Shown here piece after piece: positions 31,464-39,098 of a stretch of 64,000 nucleotides of DNA (the first letter of the stretch is position 1; each line of letters opens with the position of its first letter). Where the stretch lies: contig NC_008381.1 in assembly GCF_000009265.1 (NCBI RefSeq), positions 248,001 to 312,000 of the forward strand, written 5' to 3'. Made by a program: the position numbers and the translations under genes. Origin of the DNA: Rhizobium johnstonii 3841. Lineage in GTDB: Bacteria > Pseudomonadota > Alphaproteobacteria > Rhizobiales > Rhizobiaceae. The notes under the pieces were generated by a model, which saw nothing but the letters and a program-made list of their open reading frames with translations, ran no database searches and had not been told where the DNA came from.

Positions 31464-32207
31464 ATGATGGATTTGTTCAGAAAGGAGGGGTATGACCACG
31501 CGCAACTGCAGAAAATGACGCTCACTGGCAGATATAGAAATATAGCAGCAATGCTTTCGGTAGCAGTGGTTGCCCTGTCTATATTCTTGATATCGATTGG
31601 TGCTTTAATTGAATTTTTTCAACCTGAGTTTTTGTCAAACGTCATTCTCGACGACGTCCCTTTGCACTACATCGCCTGGTTCATGATTACCTTCGGGATC
31701 ACGATCGCCGTCATCAACGTGATTTTGGCGGCAAGGCGGGAGATCGAGCAGGAGACGGCCGAAAGCATGCTTCCATCGGACGCAGCCGAGATCAAAAGGC
31801 AGGCTTTGCGTGACCTTCGAACACATCGAAACGGCTATGCGCGCTCCTCCAAGGTCAATCAATATCTCTGGAATTTTCTCACATTGGGGATCATCGTTTT
31901 GAGCGGTCTCTCATCGTTGTTTTCCGCCTATGGCCCGGTTGTCCCCAATTGGCTGCCAATGACCGCTTCCGCGCTCGTGGCACTTTTCGGCGTGATAATG
32001 GTTCAATTTCGCGTCAGGGATGTCTGGCAATTGAGAGAGCAGGGAAGGATTGAAGCGGAGGTGCTGGTCGCCGATGCTCACCTCATCGAGACAACAGACA
32101 ATCTTGCAACGCTCAAACAGGCAGCCGCCCTCAGAAAGCGCGCCCATGCGCTCGAGATGAAACAGCTCAACCAGCTTTTCGTGGAAACCACCGAAGCCAA
32201 TCCGTAA
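31464..32207 (+). CDS. hypothetical four-helix membrane protein
   Basis: Protein of 247 residues that I cannot assign to a family with confidence. Four hydrophobic segments stand out at about 27-50, 68-90, 135-155 and 163-181, arranged as two hairpins with a charged linker (90-130) between them. The remainder (185-247) is hydrophilic and helical, rich in Glu, Lys, Ala and Leu, probably coiled coil and cytoplasmic. The two-hairpin layout recalls SLATT/DUF4231-type proteins, but that is only a resemblance. The 5' part of the gene and its upstream region are more AT-rich than the neighbours. It lies between the two 50-bp repeats, so the whole segment may have been inserted. Confidence 0.75.
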   Translation: MMDLFRKEGYDHAQLQKMTLTGRYRNIAAMLSVAVVALSIFLISIGALIEFFQPEFLSNVILDDVPLHYIAWFMITFGITIAVINVILAARREIEQETAESMLPSDAAEIKRQALRDLRTHRNGYARSSKVNQYLWNFLTLGIIVLSGLSSLFSAYGPVVPNWLPMTASALVALFGVIMVQFRVRDVWQLREQGRIEAEVLVADAHLIETTDNLATLKQAAALRKRAHALEMKQLNQLFVETTEANP

Positions 32208-32224
32208 GCCACTGTCGGTGTATG

Positions 32225-32275
32225 GCGGGGCCGACGGAGCCGTTTATCTGTGCGGGCAGCCCCGCCCGCTCAGGC
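32225..32275 (+). repeat. right copy of imperfect direct repeat, with hairpin
   Basis: Second copy of the 31080-31129 sequence, starting 18 bases after the membrane-protein stop. It keeps an imperfect hairpin (CTGTGCGGGC / GCCCGCTCAG, one mismatch) at 32248-32273 that could terminate the membrane-protein transcript. Frames here no longer encode the peptidase C-terminus exactly, so it is a diverged copy. Confidence 0.65.
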
Positions 32276-32309
32276 AATCTTTCTCAGCTGCGCGACCATC
32301 CGTCGCCCT

Positions 32310-33647
32310 TTAATCCTGAATGCCGGAGGTGCTCCCCGCCTTGAGCTTGACCTCGATGACCGGAACGACGATCTTAGGTCGGCGCACCGGCAGGACGAAT
32401 GTCATTTGATCATCGCCGACGGGGAACTGAGTGTTCGCCCACAAGGTATTGGCGGACGGGCTCAGCCAGGTGACCTCGCTGCCATCATGCAGGAATTGCG
32501 CATATTCGACGTTCCCCGCCAGCGCATCGAAATGCAGATGGCGATAGGGCCAGTTGAAGAGGTGGATATAGAGGCGATCGCCATTCTGGGTCAGGCGGCA
32601 ATCGGCCGGCGCGGTGAAGTCGGACTGGGTGCAGCCGACGATGCTGCGCTCGTGCAGCGCCATCCACTCCTCATAAGCGGCAAGGGCTGCAATCGCGCGG
32701 TGGTCGAGCGTGCCGCGCGCCGTCGGCCCGACATTCATCAGCAGATTGCCGCCCATGGCAACGGTACCGACCAGCATCTGCACCAGTTGTTCCGTGCTTT
32801 TCCAGGTATCCTCGTCGCGGTGATAGCCCCAGGAACCGCTCAGCGTGTGGCACGCTTCCCAGACGACGCGCCTGCCATCGCGCAGCGGCCGGGCGCGCGG
32901 CATATATTGCTCCGGCGTGACGATATCGGGCTGCAAGCCGGCGAGATCGAGCCGGTTGTTGATGATGATATCGGGGGCAAGCTCGCGCACCAGACGCACG
33001 AGTTTCTCGCTTTCCCAATCCTGATGGCCCTTTCCAACCAGGTCTCCGAGCTTCCACTGCGGATAGCTGAAGTCGAACCACATGATGTCGATCTGGCCGA
33101 AGTCGGTCAGCAACTCGCGGACCTGCTCACGCATGAAGGCGGCGTAACGCTGCATGTCCCGGCCTTCGTTGATTTTCAGCGCATCGGCATGATTGCGCTG
33201 CGGGTGGCGCGGATCGACCGTGAAGTCGGGATGATGCCAGTCGATCAGCGAATAGTAGAACCCGATCCTCAGGCCCTCCGCACGGAAGGCGTCGACGAAT
33301 GGACCGAGCAGATCTCGCCCATAAGGCGTGTTGGTCACCTTGAAGTCGGTCGCCTTGGTATCCCAGAGGCAGAAGCCTTCATGGTGCTTGGTCGTCAGCA
33401 CCACATATTTCATGCCCGCAGCTTTCGCGCGTCTCGCCCATTCGCGAGGGTCGTAGAGATCGGGATCGAAGTGATCGAAATATTTCTGGTAGTCGGCGTC
33501 GTTCAGTTCTTCACGGCTCTTGACCCATTCATGGCGTGCCGGCAACGCGTAAAGCCCCCAGTGCACGAACATGCCGAAGCGGTCGTGAACGAACCAGGCC
33601 TTCTTCTCCTCAGGCAGGGCCAGTGACTGCAGATTGTTGATGTCCAT
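32310..33647 (-). CDS. alpha-L-fucosidase, GH29
   Basis: Glycoside hydrolase of 445 residues from the ATG at 33647, preceded by GGAGGAATTTCCG. GH29 features are RFGMFVHWGLYALPARHEWV (23-42), TKHHEGFCLWD (86-96) with the substrate-binding histidines, and the nucleophile D192 in IDIMWFDFS. NLLMNVGPTARGTLD is also typical. There is no signal peptide, so it is a cytoplasmic enzyme releasing L-fucose from imported oligosaccharides such as xyloglucan fragments or glycoprotein glycans. It is followed on the other side of the LacI gene by a peptide-type importer and further glycan genes. Confidence 0.92.
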   Translation of the reverse strand: MDINNLQSLALPEEKKAWFVHDRFGMFVHWGLYALPARHEWVKSREELNDADYQKYFDHFDPDLYDPREWARRAKAAGMKYVVLTTKHHEGFCLWDTKATDFKVTNTPYGRDLLGPFVDAFRAEGLRIGFYYSLIDWHHPDFTVDPRHPQRNHADALKINEGRDMQRYAAFMREQVRELLTDFGQIDIMWFDFSYPQWKLGDLVGKGHQDWESEKLVRLVRELAPDIIINNRLDLAGLQPDIVTPEQYMPRARPLRDGRRVVWEACHTLSGSWGYHRDEDTWKSTEQLVQMLVGTVAMGGNLLMNVGPTARGTLDHRAIAALAAYEEWMALHERSIVGCTQSDFTAPADCRLTQNGDRLYIHLFNWPYRHLHFDALAGNVEYAQFLHDGSEVTWLSPSANTLWANTQFPVGDDQMTFVLPVRRPKIVVPVIEVKLKAGSTSGIQD

Positions 33648-33680
33648 CGGAAATTCCTCCTGTTCCAAACTTTAAGAATT

Positions 33681-33730
33681 GGAGCATGATGTCGTCCGAA
33701 AACCGCTCACACTTTTCGGCATCATGCTCC
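33681..33730. repeat. rhizobial-type nested palindromic intergenic repeat
   Basis: Outer arms GGAGCATGATG (33681-33691) and CATCATGCTCC (33720-33730) are exact reverse complements. Inside them CCGAAAA (33696-33702) pairs with TTTTCGG (33713-33719). Palindromes with this exact style (AGCATGATG ... CCGAAAACCG ... TTTTCGG) are dispersed in rhizobial intergenic DNA. Here it sits between the 3' end of the lacI gene and the 5' end of the fucosidase gene. Confidence 0.75.
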
Positions 33731-33737
33731 GGGGCGT

Positions 33738-34745
33738 TCAGGTCGTTTCGCGGACGATGAGTTCGGGCACGATGACGATACCGTGCTGGCGATTTCTGGT
33801 GGCGATGCGGCTGAGCAGCAAACGCACGGCTTCCTCCCCCATTTCGCGTTTTTGCACCCGCAAGGTGGTGAGCGCCGGGGACAGCAGTTCGGCAGTCGGA
33901 ATATCGTCGAAACCGATCAGGGCGATTTGCCCGGGGATTGAAACGCCGGCGGCCCGACAGGCCTTCATGGCGCCTATCGCATTGAGGTCGTTGTAGCAGA
34001 CAAGGGCATCGATGCCGGGCGTCTCCGCCAGCAATTGCGCGGCCGCCGTTTGCCCGCCGGCCGCGGTCGGATCGCAGTAAACGATGCCTTGCGCCTTGAG
34101 CCCGTGGGCCGCCAGCGTCTTGCGAAAGCCGACAAGACGGCTCTTGCCGCCAAACGAACTGCGCGGCCCAGCGATGATCGCTATCCTGCGGCGCCCGCGC
34201 TCGACCAGATGGTCGATGGCACGCGACGCTCCCGTCTCGTAGTCGGTGACAATCGTCCCGGCGACCTCGTTGGGCGCCTCGCGATTGATGAGCACCACGG
34301 CGCGGTGGGGCGCAAGCGCCTTGTGCAGGGCGGCGTCGGGCAGCCGCGGGCTGCAGACGATGATCCCGTCGACCCGGTGCCGCAGCAGCGTTTCGATGAG
34401 TTCTTCCTCCCGCTTGCTGTTTTCGACGACATTGGACAGAAGCAGATTGTAGCCGGCAGCGCTCGCGGCATCCTCTGCTCCCCTGATGACTTCGGGAAAG
34501 AACGGATTGGTGATGTCGGGAACGAGAAGGCCGATGGCCTTCGATCGATCGGACCGCAATCCGCGCGCAAACGGATTGGGCCGGTAATTGAGTTCGCTCG
34601 CCGCTAAAATAATCCGTTGGCTGGTCTCCGCACTGGCTCCGCCCCGATCATTGAGCACGCGCGATACCGTCATCGGCGACACCCCTGCGGCGCGGGCGAC
34701 ATCGGCAATGGTTATTTTGGATTCTGGCTCTTTGGGGCGGCTCAA
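33738..34745 (-). CDS. LacI-family transcriptional regulator
   Basis: Regulator of 335 residues. The helix-turn-helix is KITIADVARAAGVSPMTVSR, the hinge is LNYRPNPFARGLRSDRS and the effector domain contains GLLVPDITNPFFPEVIRGAE; the C-terminus is HGIVIVPELIVRETT. It is divergent from the peptide-type importer operon and upstream of the fucosidase gene on the same strand. Three TAACGATAAC boxes lie between it and the importer, one of them 37 bp from its own start, so it probably represses both itself and the operon. Confidence 0.92.
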   Translation of the reverse strand: MSRPKEPESKITIADVARAAGVSPMTVSRVLNDRGGASAETSQRIILAASELNYRPNPFARGLRSDRSKAIGLLVPDITNPFFPEVIRGAEDAASAAGYNLLLSNVVENSKREEELIETLLRHRVDGIIVCSPRLPDAALHKALAPHRAVVLINREAPNEVAGTIVTDYETGASRAIDHLVERGRRRIAIIAGPRSSFGGKSRLVGFRKTLAAHGLKAQGIVYCDPTAAGGQTAAAQLLAETPGIDALVCYNDLNAIGAMKACRAAGVSIPGQIALIGFDDIPTAELLSPALTTLRVQKREMGEEAVRLLLSRIATRNRQHGIVIVPELIVRETT

Positions 34746-34781
34746 TTGGGTCGTCTCTTTAGGATAGGCAGGAAGTTACGA

Positions 34782-34912
34782 TAACGATAACTAGCATAAT
34801 TTCCGGGAAAGCCAAGGCTACTCAAGTCACGCATAAGGCCATGAGAATCCCTTTGACAAGATTTAACGGTAACGATAACGTTAAAGAAAGAGGAGAATAC
34901 GTTAACGATAAC
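34782..34912. promoter_or_regulatory. three TAACGATAAC operator boxes
   Basis: The exact 10-mer TAACGATAAC occurs at 34782-34791, 34870-34879 and 34903-34912. The last two lie within longer symmetric sequence (GGTAACGATAACG and GTTAACGATAACC, a near palindrome centred on CG). They are 33 bp apart, close to three helical turns, while the first is 88 bp away, which would allow looping. The regulator start is at 34745 and the importer start at 34938. Confidence 0.75.
34853..34881 (+). promoter_or_regulatory. promoter of the peptide-type importer operon
   Basis: TTGACA (34853-34858), a perfect -35, is followed after 17 bp by TAACGT (34876-34881) as a poor -10. The second TAACGATAAC box (34870-34879) overlaps the -10, so binding there would block RNA polymerase. 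The ribosome site GGGAGGAAAG precedes the ATG at 34938. Confidence 0.55.
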
Positions 34913-34937
34913 CTAAGCAGAATATTGGGAGGAAAGA

Positions 34938-36863
34938 ATGCAACACGTCAGAATCTTAAGACGGCAGGTTGTCTCGACCGTTGCCGCGGCGATCCTCATG
35001 GGTGCCGGCTGGGCCGGTGTCGCATTCGGCTTTGAGGAGTCGCCGGAACTGAAGGCGCTGGTCGACGCCGGCAAACTGCCGGCGGTCGAAAAGCGGCTGC
35101 CCAAGGAGCCGCTGGTACTCACTCCGCTTGAATCGGTCGGTACCTATGGCGGCACCTGGCGCACCGCCACCTTTGGCGGTGGCGACAGCGAGATCGAGCG
35201 TTCGATCGGATATACGAGACTGGTCCGCTGGAATCCGGAATGGACCGAAGTGATCCCCGATATTGCCAAGAGCGTCGAGGTCAATGATAACGCCACCGAA
35301 TATACCTTCACCTTGCGGGAAGGCACACGCTGGTCCGACGGCGAGCCCTTTACCGCGGACGATCTTGTGTGGTGGAACGAGAACGTGCTTCGCAACACCA
35401 AGATCACCCCTGCCGCACCCAACTGGCTGACCGCGGGCGGAGAGACCGTCAAGGTCGAAAAGCTCGCCGACGACAAGGTCATCTTCAAATTTGCCGCGCC
35501 GAACGGCCTGTTCCTGATGAATATGGCCACCGTTCGCGGCTCCGATATTCTGGCGGCCGCGCCGGCGCACTACCTCAAGCAATTCCACAAGGATTTCAAT
35601 CCCGACGGCATCGACGCGCTGGTGAAGGCGGCCGGCGCAACCGACTGGGTCCAGCTCTTCAATAACAAGATCGGCTTTCCCGGCCGCTGGCGCGATCTCG
35701 GCCGTCCAACGCTCGATGCCTGGGTGTTGACCGCACCCTATAACGGCACCACCCAGGTCGTTGGAGAACGCAATCCATATTATGCCAAGGTGGATACCGC
35801 AGGAAACCAGCTGCCTTACTTCGATCGCATCACCATTGATGTGATGCAGGATACCCAGGCAATCATCCTGAAGGCGATCAGCGGCGAAATCGACATGCAG
35901 AACCGCTTCATCGAGACGACGGACGCCCGCACGGTGATCGTGCAGAACCAGGAAAAAGGCGGCTATGGCCTGTTTATCGCCCGGCCGGCGTGGTCGAACG
36001 CCCTGCTGATCACCCTGAACCAGACCCACAAGAATCCGGCCTTGCGCGCTGTCTTTTCCAACAAGGATTTCCGCATCGGCCTCAGCTACGCCATCAACCG
36101 CGAAGAGCTCAACCAGCTGATCTATGCCGGACAAGCCAAGCCCTATCAGGCAGCACCGCGTGAAGGCACTGCGCTCTACGACGAGAAGATGGCGACGCAG
36201 TATCTGGAGTATAATGTCGATCTCGCCAATCAGTATCTCGACAAGGCCGGCCTTACCAAACATGACGCCGAAGGCTATCGCCTCGGCCAGGACGGCAAGC
36301 GGATCACCTTCGCGATCGACGCCTTGACCGGAAGCCCGATCCAGGTGGACGCCCTCGAGATGATCCAGCGCTATTGGCGGGCCGTCGGCATCGACATGCA
36401 GCCCCGCCCGGCCGAACGTTCGCTGATCTTCTCCCGCCTGCAGAACAATGAGAATGACGGCCTTGGATGGGTTGGCGGCGGTGGCTACGACTTCCTCGGC
36501 CTGCTCGATCCCAAATGGTATTTCCCGCACGAATACGAGTCGAGCTTCGCGACGGCCTGGGGCCTCTATTACCAGAACCCCAAGGATCCGAACGCGCAAG
36601 AACCGAGCCCCGCTGCCAAGAAGCAGATGGATCTCTACCGGCAGGTGCAGGAAGCGCCGACTCTCGAAAAGCAGTTGGCCGCGATGAAGGAGCTGCTGGC
36701 GATCACCCGCGACGAATTCTACGTCATCGGCACCAACCTGGAGCCGGACCGCGTCGGCATCGTCAAGACCAATATGCGCAATGTCCCTAAGGTCATTCCC
36801 AGCACATCGTTCTACATGACGCCGGGGCCGGCAAAGCCCGAGACCTTCTACTACCAGCAATAA
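34938..36863 (+). CDS. peptide-type (family 5) ABC substrate-binding protein
   Basis: Periplasmic binding protein of 641 residues of the OppA/DppA family. The N-terminus has a signal peptide (VVSTVAAAILMGAGWAGVAF). Core motifs are YTFTLREGTRWSDGEPFTAD, FRIGLSYAINREELN and a long C-terminal lobe. Members of this family bind peptides, but several in plant-associated and thermophilic bacteria bind oligosaccharides. Here the surrounding genes are glycosidases and sugar-processing enzymes under a LacI regulator, so an oligosaccharide or glycopeptide is the likelier ligand. It is the first gene of a long operon reaching 47249. Confidence 0.9.
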   Translation: MQHVRILRRQVVSTVAAAILMGAGWAGVAFGFEESPELKALVDAGKLPAVEKRLPKEPLVLTPLESVGTYGGTWRTATFGGGDSEIERSIGYTRLVRWNPEWTEVIPDIAKSVEVNDNATEYTFTLREGTRWSDGEPFTADDLVWWNENVLRNTKITPAAPNWLTAGGETVKVEKLADDKVIFKFAAPNGLFLMNMATVRGSDILAAAPAHYLKQFHKDFNPDGIDALVKAAGATDWVQLFNNKIGFPGRWRDLGRPTLDAWVLTAPYNGTTQVVGERNPYYAKVDTAGNQLPYFDRITIDVMQDTQAIILKAISGEIDMQNRFIETTDARTVIVQNQEKGGYGLFIARPAWSNALLITLNQTHKNPALRAVFSNKDFRIGLSYAINREELNQLIYAGQAKPYQAAPREGTALYDEKMATQYLEYNVDLANQYLDKAGLTKHDAEGYRLGQDGKRITFAIDALTGSPIQVDALEMIQRYWRAVGIDMQPRPAERSLIFSRLQNNENDGLGWVGGGGYDFLGLLDPKWYFPHEYESSFATAWGLYYQNPKDPNAQEPSPAAKKQMDLYRQVQEAPTLEKQLAAMKELLAITRDEFYVIGTNLEPDRVGIVKTNMRNVPKVIPSTSFYMTPGPAKPETFYYQQ

Positions 36864-36879
36864 CGGAACGCGACGGACA

Positions 36880-36905
36880 GGGATGGCGTCCACGGGCGCC
36901 ACCCC
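36880..36905 (+). promoter_or_regulatory. stem-loop after binding-protein gene
   Basis: GGGATGGCG (36880-36888) and CGCCACCCC (36897-36905) can pair with one mismatch around an 8-base loop, in the 102-base gap before the first permease. It parallels the hairpins at 5593 and 14370 in the same relative position of other operons. Confidence 0.4.
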
Positions 36906-36965
36906 ATCGACACCAGCCCAGTCCCAATCATCCGATCGGCGATTGCCGATTGAAGGAGCTTGACC

Positions 36966-37952
36966 ATGGCCGGCTTCATCATCAGACGTCTGCTTTACAT
37001 GATCCCGATGATGTTCGCGATCTCCGTCGTGACCTTCATCATCATCCAGCTGCCGCCTGGCGACTTCCTGACCGCGATGACGGCGCGTCTGGCCTCCCAG
37101 AACGAAACGATCGATCCCGGGGTCATCGCCGGCCTGCGTGAACGTTATGGCCTCGATCAGCCCTGGGCGGTCCAATACTGGAAATGGATCAGCGGCATCC
37201 TGTTGCGCGGCGATTTCGGCCAATCCCTCGATTGGAACAAGCCGGTCAGCGAGCTGATCTGGGCCCGGATGGGCCTGACGATGGTGGTCTCGGTCACCAC
37301 ACTGCTCTTCGTCTGGGCGGTGGCCTTTCCGATCGGCATCTATTCGGCCGTGCGGCAATATTCGGTGGGAGATTACGTCGCCACCTTCTTCGGCTTTCTC
37401 GGCCTTGCCATCCCGAACTTCCTGCTGGCGCTGGTGCTGATGTATGTTTCGGCACAGTATTTCGGCCAAAGTACCGGCGGGCTGTTTTCGCCCGCCTATA
37501 TCAATGCGGTCTGGAGCTGGGCCAAGCTCGGCGATCTCATTTCGCATATGTGGATCCCGGTCGTCGTTCTCGGCACCGGCGCCACCGCAGCACTGATCCG
37601 GATCATGCGCGCCAACCTGCTCGACGAGCTCAACAAGCCTTATGTCGACATGGCCCGCGCCCGGGGCTTGAGCGAAATCCGGTTGCTGTTGAAATATCCG
37701 GTGCGGGTGGCGCTCAACCCGTTCGTCTCGACTGTCGGCTGGGTACTTCCGCACCTCGTCTCCGGCTCGGTGGTGGTCTCCATCGTTCTCAGCCTGCCGA
37801 TCACCGGGCCACTGCTGCTCAACGCCCTCTTTGCCCAGGACATGTATCTGGCCGGCACGTTCATCCTGCTGATGAGCATGCTGACGCTGATCGGCACGCT
37901 GATCTCGGACCTGCTGCTCGCCTGGCTCGATCCACGCATTCGCAACGGCTGA
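36966..37952 (+). CDS. peptide-type ABC permease, DppB type
   Basis: Inner-membrane protein of 328 residues. I use the ATG at 36966, 7 bases after AAGGAG, rather than the TTG at 36960. The start MAGFIIRRLLYMIPMMFAIS and the following VVTFIIIQLPPGDF are classic for DppB/OppB, with LRERYGLDQPWAVQYWKW in the first periplasmic loop. The coupling region reads YVDMARARGLSEIRLLLKYP. It forms the channel with the DppC-type protein. Confidence 0.92.
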   Translation: MAGFIIRRLLYMIPMMFAISVVTFIIIQLPPGDFLTAMTARLASQNETIDPGVIAGLRERYGLDQPWAVQYWKWISGILLRGDFGQSLDWNKPVSELIWARMGLTMVVSVTTLLFVWAVAFPIGIYSAVRQYSVGDYVATFFGFLGLAIPNFLLALVLMYVSAQYFGQSTGGLFSPAYINAVWSWAKLGDLISHMWIPVVVLGTGATAALIRIMRANLLDELNKPYVDMARARGLSEIRLLLKYPVRVALNPFVSTVGWVLPHLVSGSVVVSIVLSLPITGPLLLNALFAQDMYLAGTFILLMSMLTLIGTLISDLLLAWLDPRIRNG

Positions 37953-37964
37953 AGGACCATATCA

Positions 37965-39098
37965 ATGACCGATCAAGCCATCGCGCTATCACCTGAACTG
38001 ATCCAGAATTCCGACGCGGTCGCCGGGCAGTGGAAGCTCATCTGGCGCCGCTTCCGTCGCCATCGGCTGGCGCTGGCGGCAGGCGTCGTCATCTTTTTGA
38101 TCTACCTGGTCGCCCTGTTTGCCGAGGTTCTCGCCCCGGTTTCATCGCAGACCTACGATTCCCGCTATACCTATGCGCCGCCGCAGCAGATCAAGTTCGC
38201 CGGCTACGACGCGGCCGGGCAGTTTCATCCGCTCTACGTCAACGGTTATTCGATGAAAGTTGACCCGATCGCGCTCAGCCGCAACTATGTGGCCGATCCG
38301 GCCGTCGTCATCCCCCTCGGCTTCTTCGTCAAGGGCGAACCCTACCGGCTCTGGGGGCTGTTTAATTTCGACCGGCACCTGATCGGTCCGATCGAGATGG
38401 GGAAACCATTCTACCTGTTCGGTGCCGATCGCCTCGGTCGCGACGTCTTCAGCCGGACGGTCCACGGCACGCGCGTTTCGATGTCCGTGGGGCTGATCGG
38501 GGTGGCAATCAGCCTCATCCTCGGCATCATCCTGGGCGGCATTTCGGGGCTCTACGGCGGCTGGGTGGACGATGTCATCCAGCGTTCCATCGAGCTCATC
38601 AACTCTATCCCGACCATCCCGCTGTGGATGGGCCTTGTGGCTGCCGTCCCGATCAGCGCCGATCCGCTCCTGGTCTATCTCTGGATCACCATCATCCTGT
38701 CGCTGATCGGCTGGACTGACCTGGCGCGGGTGGTGCGCGGCCGCTTCCTGTCGCTCAAGACGGAAGACTTCGTAATCGCCGCCCGTCTCGACGGCTGTTC
38801 GCAGATGCGCATCATCTGGCGGCACATGGTTCCGTCCTTCATGAGCCACATCATCGCCTCGGTGACGCTCGCCATCCCGACGATGATCCTCGCAGAAACT
38901 GCGCTCTCCTTCCTCGGCATCGGCCTGCGCCCGCCGGTGGTGAGTTGGGGCGTGCTGCTTCAGGAGGCGCAGAACATTCTCGCCGTCTCGAGCGCACCCT
39001 GGCTGTTTCTTCCCGGTCTCGCGGTGATCATCACCGTGCTCGCCCTCAATTTCCTCGGTGATGGATTACGCGATGCTGCAGATCCCTATGAATACTGA
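37965..39098 (+). CDS. peptide-type ABC permease, DppC type
   Basis: Inner-membrane protein of 377 residues, longer than usual (about 290-300) because of a periplasmic insertion between the first two membrane helices (about 50-150). The N-terminus has WRRFRRHRLALAAGVVIFLI; FGADRLGRDVFSRTVHGTRV and TEDFVIAARLDGCSQMRIIW are typical DppC segments, and it ends NFLGDGLRDAADPYEY. It overlaps the next gene by about 11 bases. Confidence 0.92.
   Translation: MTDQAIALSPELIQNSDAVAGQWKLIWRRFRRHRLALAAGVVIFLIYLVALFAEVLAPVSSQTYDSRYTYAPPQQIKFAGYDAAGQFHPLYVNGYSMKVDPIALSRNYVADPAVVIPLGFFVKGEPYRLWGLFNFDRHLIGPIEMGKPFYLFGADRLGRDVFSRTVHGTRVSMSVGLIGVAISLILGIILGGISGLYGGWVDDVIQRSIELINSIPTIPLWMGLVAAVPISADPLLVYLWITIILSLIGWTDLARVVRGRFLSLKTEDFVIAARLDGCSQMRIIWRHMVPSFMSHIIASVTLAIPTMILAETALSFLGIGLRPPVVSWGVLLQEAQNILAVSSAPWLFLPGLAVIITVLALNFLGDGLRDAADPYEY

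Noticed and set aside
34956..37754. A 932-codon open frame on the minus strand
   Set aside because: It lies opposite a clear binding-protein gene and a permease gene with recognisable motifs. Its translation is rich in Arg, His, Gln and Asp without domains, as expected for the complement of high-GC codons.
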